A DNA stretch of 64,000 nt from Micromonospora echinaurantiaca. GTDB taxonomy: Bacteria > Actinomycetota > Actinomycetes > Mycobacteriales > Micromonosporaceae. Of this stretch, positions 52,977 through 60,952 are shown one piece after another. The first letter of the stretch is position 1. Every line of letters starts with the position of its first letter. The stretch is from assembly GCF_900090235.1 (NCBI RefSeq), contig NZ_LT607750.1, positions 6,219,501 to 6,283,500 on the forward strand, in the 5' to 3' direction. The notes below the pieces were generated by a model. It did not search any database. It saw only the letters and a program-made list of their open reading frames with translations, and was not told where the DNA came from. A program made the translations under genes and the position numbers.

Positions 52977-52998
52977 CCGCCGCCGGCATGGGCCGGCA
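52977..52998. repeat. 22-bp direct repeat, copy 2 (hairpin-forming)
   Basis: Identical to 51520-51541 and in the same orientation, 1457 bp away. It lies just beyond the stop of the thioredoxin-fold gene on the minus strand, so it may also terminate that gene. Confidence 0.7.
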
Positions 52999-53014
52999 GG
53001 CAGGGCCGGGTCGC

Positions 53015-53896
53015 TCAGGGGCCGAAGGTGAAGGCGTACGCGCGGAAGCCGGGTCGGTCGGTGACCAGGGTCAGCAGGTGGTCGTCGCGGGACGCACCGG
53101 CGACGAGGCGGATCATGGCCGCGCGGTCGACCTGGGCCACCGCGTCCGGGCCGACGTCGGCGCCGCGCTCGGCGCCGATCGGCTGGCCGTCGAGCAGCAC
53201 GCTGACCGGGACCGGCCGGTCCGGTCCCGGGTCGACGACGAGGTTCACCTCGCCGGCGTTGAAGGGCAGGGCGAGCTCACCGGTGCCGCCGGCGAGTTCG
53301 ACGTACTCGCCGCTGTCGCGCCAGTCGCCGGTGAGCGTGAAGCTGCCCGGCACCCGGCGGTCGGTGCCCACGTACGTCTCCTCGGTGAGGTTGGCGTACG
53401 TCGGTGGCGTGGCCGCGGCGAAGGCCGCCGCCTCCGGGGTGACCGGGGGCAGGTCGGCCTCGGACACCGTGGCGAGGAGCAGCCGGCGGATCTCCGCCTC
53501 GGTGCGGTCGTAGTCGCCCTCCCCGATCCACCGGTCGGCGAGATCCCCGTCCGCGCCGAAGAGGTACCTCGCCGGCCAGGCGATGTTGCCGAGGCCCGCC
53601 CAGACCCGGAAGTCGTTGTCCAGCGCGATCGGGTAGGTCAGCTCGTGGTCCCGGATGCCCTGGTCGATGTTCTCGGCGTGCCGGCCGAACTCGAACTCCG
53701 GCGCGTGCAGCCCGACGACGGTCAGGCCGACGGGCGCGTAGTCGCGGTGCCACGCCTTGACGTACGGGGAGGTGCGGATCCAGTTGACGCAGGTGTACTC
53801 CCAGACGTCGATCAGCACCACCCGGCCGCGCAGCGCCTCCGGCGTCAGCGGCGGCGAGTTCACCCACCGCTGGACCTGGAACGCGGGGATCGGCAT
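53015..53896 (-). CDS. Thioredoxin-fold (DipZ C-terminal-like) protein lacking the second active Cys
   Basis: A 293-aa protein whose first 155 residues follow the redoxin/DipZ pattern (VVLIDVWEYTCVNWIRTSPYV; GLTVVGLHAPEFEF; YPIALDNDF; WPARYLFGADG), and whose last 120 residues form a beta-rich carbohydrate-binding-like module, as in DipZ-type proteins. The usual CxxC is C-V-N-W, so disulfide exchange by the normal mechanism is not possible. No signal peptide is seen. ATG 53896. The 363 bases beyond it (53897-54259) hold no gene I can recognise. Confidence 0.8.
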   Translation of the reverse strand: MPIPAFQVQRWVNSPPLTPEALRGRVVLIDVWEYTCVNWIRTSPYVKAWHRDYAPVGLTVVGLHAPEFEFGRHAENIDQGIRDHELTYPIALDNDFRVWAGLGNIAWPARYLFGADGDLADRWIGEGDYDRTEAEIRRLLLATVSEADLPPVTPEAAAFAAATPPTYANLTEETYVGTDRRVPGSFTLTGDWRDSGEYVELAGGTGELALPFNAGEVNLVVDPGPDRPVPVSVLLDGQPIGAERGADVGPDAVAQVDRAAMIRLVAGASRDDHLLTLVTDRPGFRAYAFTFGP

Positions 53897-54259
53897 CGTC
53901 AACCGCCGGCCTGCTCGTCGCGGCGCGGGGTGAGGAGCCCGGTCAGCGCCGCCGGCAACCGGTCGGGCGTCTGCTCGGCGACGGGACACCGGCTGGCGGA
54001 TGAGCTCAACCCGATCTCCTCACCTGTCGGGGCCGCGTCCACCCTGGCCCGGGCCCTGGACCCGCCGATTCTCCCGGCGCCGGCACCGACCGCGACTCGG
54101 TACGGCGGGCAACTCACCCGGTCGAGGTACCGCGACGCGGACCCGCGGTCGCCGGTGAGCGGACGCACCCGGACCCTGGGGGCGGTCGCCAGCCACGCGG
54201 CACCACTCCGCTCGACGCGCCGGCCCCGCTCGCGTCGGCGCGTACCGGACCGACAACGG

Positions 54260-54512
54260 TCATCCGCGCGGGCGCGCCCAGTTGGTGAAGCGCTCGGCCA
54301 GCGCGACCGGTGGCGCGGCGTGATCCAGCTCGGGGAGCTCCACGGCCGCCTCGGCCTGGAGCGTGGCCAGGTAGACCAGCAGGGCCGCCCGGTCCGTCCG
54401 GTACTCGGCGAGCAGGCGCAGCTTGGCCGCCGAACACGGCCAGGCGATCCCGCACGCCTGGCAGCGCCAGGTCGGCCGGGTGGGCAGGTGGTCACGGGGA
54501 CCGGCGGCTCAC
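54260..54512 (-). pseudogene. Small Cys-rich protein gene with apparent 1-nt frameshift
   Basis: A reading frame of about 80 codons (LPTRPTWRCQACGIAWPC..., then LLAEYRTDRAALLVYL and a C-terminal ERFTNWARPRG) matches a short actinobacterial family with a TWxCxxCGxxWPC motif, sometimes labelled flavin reductase. The frame opens directly behind the stop of the upstream gene without a start codon. A GTG at 54512 (GTGA overlap with that stop) is off by one base; removing one C from the CCCC at 54496-54499 (minus strand) restores a complete frame. It is a real frameshift or a base-calling error. Confidence 0.6.
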
Positions 54513-54742
54513 AGGCTCACCACGCGTACGACGCGCACCCGGTCGACCCGGACGAAGGCGAAGCGCGCCCGGACGGCGAGCGACCCGTCCTCGCGTACGT
54601 CGTGCCCGCGCACCTCCGCCCAGACGTGCCCCTCGAACGGTCCGCGACTGAGGATCTCGGTGACGTGCAGCGTGAGCGGCCCGGTGCCGAAGCGGTAGGA
54701 GTCCTCGGGGACCCGGATCGTGCTGCCGATGGTCAGGCTCAT
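54509..54742 (-). CDS. Small conserved hypothetical protein (77 aa)
   Basis: A 77-aa beta-rich protein (MSLTIGSTIRVPEDSYRFG, then PLTLHVTEILS, WAEVRGHDVREDG and a basic VRVDRVRVVRV end). I recognise the type from actinomycete genomes, where it sits beside short genes and XRE/DUF5753 regulators. Its ATG shares a base with the stop of the preceding 63-aa gene (TGATG). Function unknown. Confidence 0.7.
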   Translation of the reverse strand: MSLTIGSTIRVPEDSYRFGTGPLTLHVTEILSRGPFEGHVWAEVRGHDVREDGSLAVRARFAFVRVDRVRVVRVVSL

Positions 54743-54933
54743 CAGCGGCCTCCGTTGCCGCGCCACCGCTGGGCGGGGGTCAGGTTGCCCGGGCGGCCCG
54801 GACCCGCGGTCGGGAAGACTGCCGTCGGCTGCGCCCAGGTCGATCGCTCGTTGCGGGTCGATGGGACGGCAGCCGGGGGCGGAGTCGGCTGCGGCGTGGC
54901 GACGGGCTGACGGCACCAGAACCTGAATCGCAT
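54742..54933 (-). CDS. 63-aa Pro-rich peptide ending in NGGR
   Basis: A short gene for a basic and Pro-rich peptide starting MRFRFWCRQP and ending LTPAQRWRGNGGR. A GGGAGG site stands six to seven bases before ATG 54933, and the stop overlaps the next start, so it is a genuine leading gene of the small-gene operon. The end motif is familiar from other Micromonosporaceae short proteins. Function unknown. Confidence 0.65.
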   Translation of the reverse strand: MRFRFWCRQPVATPQPTPPPAAVPSTRNERSTWAQPTAVFPTAGPGRPGNLTPAQRWRGNGGR

Positions 54934-54953
54934 GGGTGGCCTCCCTGGGTGAG

Positions 54954-54985
54954 GGAGCCGCCCCGCCCCTCGCCGGGGCGGCTCC
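54954..54985. promoter_or_regulatory. Leader hairpin upstream of the small-gene operon
   Basis: GGAGCCGCCCCG (54954-54965) and CGGGGCGGCTCC (54974-54985) form a perfect 12-bp stem with an 8-base loop, 21 bp upstream of ATG 54933 on the minus strand and just before its ribosome site. It may attenuate transcription or translation of the operon, or act as a terminator for transcripts from the plus strand. Confidence 0.5.
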
Positions 54986-55116
54986 GAGGGACGGCTGCCG
55001 AGTTCGGGTTCCCGGCCGCCACCCTCCTGACGCCACCTTGCCGAGTGTTGTTGAACGAGCACACTGCGTTGCAGTATGTACTTCGGACGTTCGGGACGTT
55101 CGATGAAGGGCTGGGG

Positions 55117-55864
55117 ATGAACCGTGCGGTGAAGGCCGCCATGGCCGAAGCAGGCGAGACTGCCGAGAGCCTTGCAGCTCAGATCGGTGTTGACCCGAAG
55201 ACGGCGGCGCGCTGGGTGAGCCACGGACGAATCCCGCAGACCCGGCATCGCGCCCAGGTTGCGGCCATCCTGAGGTAAGGACGTTGTTGAGCTGTGGCCG
55301 GATGTGCTGAAGCCTCGGGAGCCAGCTTGGTTTCGGCCGTGGGCAGACATCGAACGCGAAGCCGCCGGACTCCGCTGGTTCGAATCGGCTGTCATTCCCG
55401 GTCTCCTACAGACGGAGGCATACGCGCGGGCGGTTCTTGCGAGCAGCCCTCTGTTGACGGATGCGGAGAGCCACGTCGGCATGCGCCTTCGTCGACAGGT
55501 GGCCGTCTTCGACCGTCCCCACCCGCCGCTGACAGTGTTCGTCATCGACGAAGCGGCTCTCCGCCGCGGCGATCCGGAAGTCCTAGGGGCGCAACTCGAC
55601 CACATGGTGGCAATGGCTCAGCGGCCCAACGTCATGGTGCACGTGGTGCCGCTACGCGCAGGACTTCACCCGGGACAGGCCGGTCCGTTCATCATCGCGA
55701 CCACCCGCGAGGGCGAGGAGGTGGGCTATCTCGATGATCAGTCGGCGGGGCGGATCACAAACGACGTTGTGCCTCTCTGGGCGGTCTGGGATACCGTCAG
55801 GTCGGTTGCACTTCCGCGAGACCAAACCATCGATCTCCTGAAAGCACGAGCATGGATGACCTGA
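55117..55864 (+). pseudogene. XRE/DUF5753 transcriptional regulator split by a 1-nt frameshift
   Basis: The first part (55117-55278) encodes a short helix-turn-helix (AESLAAQIGVDPKTAARWVSHGR); it stops at TAA 55276. Skipping one T at 55276 restores a continuous frame (ILR-KDVVELWPDVLKPREPAW) into the DUF5753 domain, which itself is intact up to 55864 (FRPWADIEREA, LRWFESAVIPGLLQTEAYARAVL). ATG 55117 has GAAGGG upstream. DUF5753 regulators usually act with a DUF397 partner, which follows. It is either a recent inactivating mutation or a base-calling error. An independent GTG start at 55304 could give the DUF5753 domain alone. Confidence 0.8.
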
Positions 55865-56043
55865 CCGGTGCACAGTGGCGCACCAGCACCCGCAGCAGTT
55901 CGAACGGCGGCGCGTGCGTGGAGGTCGCGGACAACCTGCCCGGCGTCGTCCTCGTCCGCGACACGAACGACCGCGACGGCGGCACCCTGACCTTCTCGCC
56001 CGCAGCCTGGCGCAGGTTCGTCGCCCACCTCACGCAGGGCTAG
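55852..56043 (+). CDS. DUF397 protein
   Basis: A 63-aa protein of the DUF397 family, with the core WRTSTRSSSNGGACVEVADN, VLVRDTNDRDGGTLTFSPAAWRRFV. It overlaps the regulator gene by 13 bp. DUF397 and DUF5753 proteins form abundant pairs in filamentous actinomycetes and have been linked to developmental control; this pair may be defective because the upstream partner is frameshifted. Confidence 0.92.
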   Translation: MDDLTGAQWRTSTRSSSNGGACVEVADNLPGVVLVRDTNDRDGGTLTFSPAAWRRFVAHLTQG

Positions 56044-56075
56044 CGCCGCTGGCCACGTCGACGGGGGTGTGACCC

Positions 56076-56540
56076 CTACCGGGCCCGGTCCGGATCATCG
56101 GTGACGTTCAGCGGTCGTTCGAAGAACGTCTCGAGCACGACGATGGTCTCGGTGCCGGTGACACCGTCGATGTCGAAGACGCGGCGCAGCACAGCCTGCA
56201 ACTGCTCGGTGGTCGGCGTGCGGATCTTCACCAGCAGCGACGAGGACCCGGCGACGATGTGCGCCTCCTGGATCTCCGGGATGGCAGCCAGAGCGTCCCG
56301 GGTCGGCGGGTCACCCATCCAGGCGTTGGACTGCAACATGACGAAGGCGAGCACGCCGCGGTCGACGGCGGCTGGATCGACATCGACGGTGGTACGGCGG
56401 ATGACCCCACGTTCGCGCAGCTTGCGCACCCGCTCGTGAGCCGACCCCGCCGACAGTCCCACCGCCTTACCGAGGGCCGAGTACGGCAGCGTGGCGTCGG
56501 CCTGCAGCTCCGCCAGCAGCGCCCGGTCCGTGTCGTCCAC
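56076..56540 (-). CDS. Lrp/AsnC-family transcriptional regulator (second)
   Basis: A 154-aa regulator with an HTH (YSALGKAVGLSAGSAHERVRKL, residues 20-41) and a RAM domain (LLVKIRTPTTEQLQAVL and GTETIVVLETFFERP). GTG 56540 is chosen by family alignment. It is divergent from the SMP-30 gene with 110 bp between, in which an inverted repeat fits a Lrp-type operator; so it likely controls that gene and itself. Confidence 0.9.
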   Translation of the reverse strand: MDDTDRALLAELQADATLPYSALGKAVGLSAGSAHERVRKLRERGVIRRTTVDVDPAAVDRGVLAFVMLQSNAWMGDPPTRDALAAIPEIQEAHIVAGSSSLLVKIRTPTTEQLQAVLRRVFDIDGVTGTETIVVLETFFERPLNVTDDPDRAR

Positions 56541-56556
56541 CGCACCCCAATCTCTA

Positions 56557-56598
56557 GAACGTGAGTCAGCTAACTCGTTTGTTGACCATATCACGTTC
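56557..56598. promoter_or_regulatory. Inverted repeat, likely operator for divergent Lrp/SMP-30 pair
   Basis: GAACGTGA (56557-56564) and TCACGTTC (56591-56598) are perfect inverted arms 26 bp apart, and GTCA/TGAC lie inside them. They occupy the middle of the divergent promoter region; TTGACC at 56583 may be part of the SMP-30 -35 element, so binding would block it. Confidence 0.55.
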
Positions 56599-56650
56599 GG
56601 CGATGCTAGCGTCCTACCGAATACCATCAGGCAACGGTGAGGAGCCGGCG

Positions 56651-57583
56651 ATGGCCGAGACCATTCCTGCCCAGTTTCAGGTGCTCGACGAGCGCTTCCA
56701 GTACATCAACGGCGACTTCGTGCTCGAACGCATCCACACCGGCTCGCGCAAGACCGAGGGCCCGGCGTACTTCCCGGCCGGGCGCTATCTGGTGTGGAGC
56801 GACATCCCCAACGACCGGCTGCTGCGCTGGGACGAGACCACCGGCGCCGTGGGCGTCTTCCGGCACGGCTCCGGTTACGCCAACGGCAACACCGTCGACC
56901 GGCAGGGCCGCCTGATCACCTGCGAGCAGGGCAGCCGACGGGTCACCCGCACGGAGCACGACGGCACCGTCACCGTGCTGGCCGACCGCTATCAGGGCAA
57001 GCGGTTGAACAGCCCCAACGACGTGGTCGTCCGCGCGGACGGCACCATCTGGTTCACCGACCCGATCTACGGCATCTTCAGCGACTACGAGGGCAACAAG
57101 GGCGACAGCGAGTTCGGGGGCGCCTGCTACGTGTTCCGACTCGACCCGGCCACCGGTGAGCTGCGGATCGTCGCCGACGACTTCTGCCGGCCCAACGGCC
57201 TGGCCTTCTCGCCTGACGAGCAGCGGCTCTTCATCGCGGACACCCGGCAGGAACCCAGCCACATCCGCGTCTTCGACGTCACCGCCGACGGCGCGCTGAC
57301 CGGCGGGGAGATCTTCGCCGAATGCGACAACGGCCGCTTCGACGGTCTCCGCTTGGACGACGCCGGCCGGGTATGGGCCGCCGCCTGGGACGGCGTGCAC
57401 TGCTTCGACCCCGACGGCACCCTCATCGGCAAGCTGCTGCTGCCGGAGAGCGTCGCCAACCTCACCTTCGGCGGGCCGAAGCGCAACCACCTCTTCCTCA
57501 CCGCCGGGATCAGCGTGTACGCGCTGCGGGTCACGGTCAACGGCGCCCGCTACCCGCAGGCCGACGGAAGCGATCGTCGGTGA
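56651..57583 (+). CDS. SMP-30/gluconolactonase-like beta-propeller hydrolase
   Basis: A 310-aa six-bladed propeller of the SMP-30/gluconolactonase family, which opens sugar lactones using one metal ion. Metal-binding residues seen are Glu in SRKTEGPAYF, Asn in LNSPNDVVVR, and Asp in FIADTR. GAGGAG precedes ATG 56651. The divergent Lrp regulator suggests substrate-responsive expression. The particular lactone is unknown. Confidence 0.85.
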   Translation: MAETIPAQFQVLDERFQYINGDFVLERIHTGSRKTEGPAYFPAGRYLVWSDIPNDRLLRWDETTGAVGVFRHGSGYANGNTVDRQGRLITCEQGSRRVTRTEHDGTVTVLADRYQGKRLNSPNDVVVRADGTIWFTDPIYGIFSDYEGNKGDSEFGGACYVFRLDPATGELRIVADDFCRPNGLAFSPDEQRLFIADTRQEPSHIRVFDVTADGALTGGEIFAECDNGRFDGLRLDDAGRVWAAAWDGVHCFDPDGTLIGKLLLPESVANLTFGGPKRNHLFLTAGISVYALRVTVNGARYPQADGSDRR

Positions 57584-57688
57584 CCGGCGTCGCGACCGCT
57601 GGCCGCACCCGGGCGCGGGCGATCCTCGACCGGCACCGGGCGACCGCCCCCACCCGCGCCAGCGGCCGGTCCCACCCGGCCGGTGACG

Positions 57689-58735
57689 CTAGGGCCGGCG
57701 GCCACGTCGCCGCTCGCGTCGGCGCACCACCCCGGGCTCGCCCACCGCCGGCCAGCCGTCCAGCTCCGACGGCGGTACGCCCCGGCGGAGCAGGTCGTCC
57801 AGGAGCGCCGCGAGGGTGTAGTCGGGGTGCTCGGTCAGCGCCCGCTCCAGCGCGACAGCGGCCAGCGCCCCCTGCCCTGCCCGCCACGCGGCGAACGCGA
57901 GCAGGCTGGCCGGCGCGGCGGTCAGCTCCGGCTCGGCGCGGCGCAGCACGTCGGTCCAGAGGGCGATGTCCGCGTCGCGGCCATCGGTGCGGTCCCAGGC
58001 GTGGTCGCGTACCGGCAGGTGGGTCAGGAGCAGGCTCAGCCAGCCCACCTCGTCGTCGGTGAGCCGCTCGCCGCGACGTTGCCGGCGCAGCGCCGCCCGT
58101 ACGGCCGCCACGCCGGCAGCGCGCAGCGACCGGCCGCCGAGCAGGTCCGCCGGGGGCGCCTGGTCGAGCAGGTCGGTCAGCCGCCGCTCGGCCCGGGCGG
58201 TGGCCCGGCGCATCGCCACCCGGACCGGACCACCGACCGGGGCCACCTGCGCCACCAGGGCGGCCCGGTCGGGCAGCGCGACCTGGCCGGCGACCACCGC
58301 GGCCGCGGGCACCGCGCTCGCCCCCGGGTCGTACGGGGAACCGTCGGGCGGGCAGCACTCCGGCTCGGCGCAGAGGTACGACCACCACCGCCCGTCGGTG
58401 ACCCGCAGCGCGTCGAGCACGGCCAGCCCGGCCCCGGCCAGCGCGGCGCGTACCGCGTCGACGGCCGGGGTGACCCGGGTCGCCGGACCGTACCCGATCA
58501 CGGTGGCCGAGTCGGCCTGCTGGCGGGCGATCACCCCGGCGAGGTGCCGGGCCGGCGGATCCGCCTCGCTCGCCGGCTCGGGCAGGTCGGCCCGGGCGGC
58601 GAAGGTGATCCGCCGACCGCGCATGGCCACCACGACCACGCTGTCGGCGGGATGGAAGCCGAGCAGGTACGGCACGGCGGCGATCAGGTCGGCGGGGGAA
58701 CGGACGGCGAGCCGGGGGCGGTCGGTCGAGGTCAT
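57689..58735 (-). CDS. DUF4192 domain protein
   Basis: A 348-aa soluble actinobacterial protein of the DUF4192 family. Diagnostic parts are the opening SPADLIAAVPYLLGFHPADSVVVVAM and the Cys cluster WWSYLCAEPECCPPDGSPYDP (near residue 120). ATG 58735 is preferred over 58759. Function unknown; the Cys cluster might bind metal. Confidence 0.88.
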   Translation of the reverse strand: MTSTDRPRLAVRSPADLIAAVPYLLGFHPADSVVVVAMRGRRITFAARADLPEPASEADPPARHLAGVIARQQADSATVIGYGPATRVTPAVDAVRAALAGAGLAVLDALRVTDGRWWSYLCAEPECCPPDGSPYDPGASAVPAAAVVAGQVALPDRAALVAQVAPVGGPVRVAMRRATARAERRLTDLLDQAPPADLLGGRSLRAAGVAAVRAALRRQRRGERLTDDEVGWLSLLLTHLPVRDHAWDRTDGRDADIALWTDVLRRAEPELTAAPASLLAFAAWRAGQGALAAVALERALTEHPDYTLAALLDDLLRRGVPPSELDGWPAVGEPGVVRRRERRRGRRP

Positions 58736-58774
58736 GTCCGCAGCCTGCGGGCCGGCCACCCGGCGCGGCAGCCC

Positions 58775-58802
58775 CTGTGGACGACACGCGGTTCATCCAC
58801 AG
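58775..58802. promoter_or_regulatory. Inverted TCCACAG pair (DnaA-box-like) upstream of DUF4192
   Basis: CTGTGGA (58775-58781) and TCCACAG (58796-58802) are perfect inverted arms, 14 bp apart, in the promoter region of the DUF4192 gene. Each arm overlaps a DnaA-box-like 9-mer (TCGTCCACA on the minus strand, TCATCCACA on the plus strand). The remainder of 58736-59025 shows no gene. Confidence 0.35.
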
Positions 58803-59025
58803 CTACGCTCCGTGTTTGCGCTGCTCGGGCCCGATCCGCCGGTCGCGGTGACCCGCCACGTCGGCGCGCCCGGAGCGATCACAGCGGAACCGCCCAGGAG
58901 CATGGCGTCTCGTCCGGTGCCACCGCCCTGGTCCGCGGCCCCGCTCCCGGCCGCCGCGGCCACGCCGGCGAGCCGGTCGGGGCGGGGTGGGCGCGACGGC
59001 GGCGACGAGCGACTACCTTGCCGTC

Positions 59026-59940
59026 ATGGACCTCGCGTACCTGCGGGCGCACCCGTCCCACCTGCCGACCTTCCTGACCCACCAGCGGATCCGGGAGACC
59101 CCGGTGGCCGGGGGCGACATCTGTGCCGCCTCCCGGCTGACCCTGGACGACGGCCACTCGATCTTCGCCAAGACCTGGCCGGAGCGGGCCGGGCGGCCGG
59201 TGCCAGAGGGCTTCTTCGCCACCGAGGCGGCCGGTCTGCGCTGGCTGCGCGAGGCCGACGCGGTGGCCGTACCGGAGGTGCTGGTGGCGCTGCCCGACCT
59301 GCTGGCGCTGGAGTGGGTCGAGCCGGGCGAGCCGACCGCCGAGGCGGCCGAGCGGTTCGGCCGGGAGCTGGCCGCGCTGCACCGGGCCGGCGCACCGGCC
59401 TTCGGGGCCGACTGGCCCGGGTTCATCGGCGCGCTCCCGGCGGACAACACGCCCGACCCCGGCCCCTGGTCGAGCTGGTTCGCCCGCTGCCGGTTGCTGC
59501 CCTACCTGCGCCGCTCGGTCGACGGCGGGGCGCTGAGCGGCACCGAGGTCGCCCTGGTCGAGGAGGTCGTCGACCGGATCGGCGAGTTCGGCGGCGACGA
59601 ACCGCCGGCCCGCGTCCACGGCGACCTGTGGCCGGGCAACGTGCTCTGGGGCGCCGACGACCGGGCCTGGCTGGTCGACCCGGCCGCGCACGGCGGGCAC
59701 CGGGAGACCGACCTGGCCCAGCTCGCCCTCTTCGGCGGCGCGCCGCACCTCGACCGGATCCTCGCCGCGTACGCCGAGGCGTGGCCGCCGGCCGACGGAT
59801 GGCGGGACCGGGTGCCGCTGCACCAGCTCCACCTGCTGCTGGTGCACACCGCTCTGTTCGGCGCCGCGTACCGCGATGCGGTCGGCCGGGCCGCCCGGGC
59901 CGCCCTCGGCGGGCTGACACGCGCTACCGTCGACAGGTGA
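59026..59940 (+). CDS. Fructosamine kinase-family phosphotransferase
   Basis: A 304-aa APH-fold kinase similar to fructosamine/ketosamine-3-kinase. The catalytic loop is HGDLWPGNVLWG (Asp and Asn, near residues 203-214) and the metal loop is LVDPAAHGGHRETDLAQL. The family repairs glycated proteins by phosphorylating the sugar; antibiotics are another possible substrate of this fold. It overlaps moaA by 4 bp (GTGA) but has no evident functional link. Confidence 0.85.
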   Translation: MDLAYLRAHPSHLPTFLTHQRIRETPVAGGDICAASRLTLDDGHSIFAKTWPERAGRPVPEGFFATEAAGLRWLREADAVAVPEVLVALPDLLALEWVEPGEPTAEAAERFGRELAALHRAGAPAFGADWPGFIGALPADNTPDPGPWSSWFARCRLLPYLRRSVDGGALSGTEVALVEEVVDRIGEFGGDEPPARVHGDLWPGNVLWGADDRAWLVDPAAHGGHRETDLAQLALFGGAPHLDRILAAYAEAWPPADGWRDRVPLHQLHLLLVHTALFGAAYRDAVGRAARAALGGLTRATVDR

Positions 59941-60950
59941 CTGCCGCCCAGCCGACCGACGGCCCCCTCGTCGACCGGTACGGCCGCGTCGCCCGCGACC
60001 TCCGCGTCTCGCTGACCGACAAGTGCAACCTGCGCTGCACGTACTGCATGCCGGCCGAGGGCCTGCCCTGGCTCGCCGGGCCGCAACTGCTCACCGACGC
60101 GGAGATCGTCCGGCTGGTCCGGATCGCGGTACGCGACCTCGGCGTCACCGAGGTGCGCTTCACCGGCGGCGAGCCGCTGATCCGACCCGGGCTGGTGGGC
60201 ATCGTCGCCGAGGTGGCCGCGCTCGAACCGCGCCCCCGGATCTCGCTGACCACCAACGGCATCGGGTTGGCCCGGCTCGCCCCCACGCTGCGCGCCGCCG
60301 GGCTCGACCGGGTGAACGTCTCGCTGGACACCCTGGACGCGGACCGGTTCACCCGGCTGACCCGCCGCGACCGGCTCGCCGACGTACTGGCCGGCCTGGC
60401 CGGCGCCACCGCGGCCGGGCTCACCCCGGTCAAGGTCAACACGGTGCTGATGCGGGGCGTGAACGACGACGAGGCGCCGGCGCTGCTCCGCTTCGCCCTC
60501 GACCACGGCTACGAGCTGCGGTTCATCGAGCAGATGCCGCTGGACGCGCAGCACGGCTGGGACCGCGCCGCCATGGTCACCGCCGAGGAGATCCTCGCCG
60601 CCCTGCGTACCACCTTCGACCTGCGACCCGACCCGGCCGAGCGGGGCGCGGCCCCGGCCGAGACCTGGCTGGTCGACGGCGGCCCGGCCCGGGTGGGCGT
60701 GATCGCCAGCGTCACCCGGCCGTTCTGCGGCGACTGCGACCGCACCCGGCTCACCGCCGACGGCCAGGTCCGCGCGTGCCTGTTCGCCACCGAGGAGTCC
60801 GACCTGCGCGGGGCGCTGCGAGCCGGGGCGGACGACGCCGAACTGGCCCGCCGCTGGCGGACCGCGATGTGGGGCAAGCGGGCCGGCCACGGCATCGACG
60901 ACCCGACGTTCCTGCAACCCGCCCGGCCGATGTCGGCCATCGGAGGCTGA
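59937..60950 (+). CDS. moaA: GTP 3',8-cyclase (molybdenum cofactor biosynthesis)
   Basis: A 337-aa radical SAM enzyme that starts molybdopterin synthesis from GTP. The N-terminal cluster is CNLRCTYC (near residues 29-36), the C-terminal cluster includes FCGDCDRTRLTADGQVRAC (near 262-280), and the essential GG ends the protein. GTG 59937 overlaps the kinase stop by 4 bp. It is followed by a MoaD-like gene, so with mobA/fdhD at 48-49.7 kb the window holds two separate molybdenum-cofactor loci. Confidence 0.95.
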   Translation: MTAAQPTDGPLVDRYGRVARDLRVSLTDKCNLRCTYCMPAEGLPWLAGPQLLTDAEIVRLVRIAVRDLGVTEVRFTGGEPLIRPGLVGIVAEVAALEPRPRISLTTNGIGLARLAPTLRAAGLDRVNVSLDTLDADRFTRLTRRDRLADVLAGLAGATAAGLTPVKVNTVLMRGVNDDEAPALLRFALDHGYELRFIEQMPLDAQHGWDRAAMVTAEEILAALRTTFDLRPDPAERGAAPAETWLVDGGPARVGVIASVTRPFCGDCDRTRLTADGQVRACLFATEESDLRGALRAGADDAELARRWRTAMWGKRAGHGIDDPTFLQPARPMSAIGG

Positions 60951-60952
60951 CC

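Noticed and set aside
53897-54259. Gene in the 363-base stretch between the thioredoxin-fold gene and the small Cys gene
   Set aside because: All frames there are Arg/Pro-rich without start, ribosome site or familiar motif; no gene supported.
55375-55395. tRNA T-loop-like sequence GGTTCGAATC
   Set aside because: It lies in the DUF5753 reading frame (WFES) and no acceptor or anticodon arms surround it.
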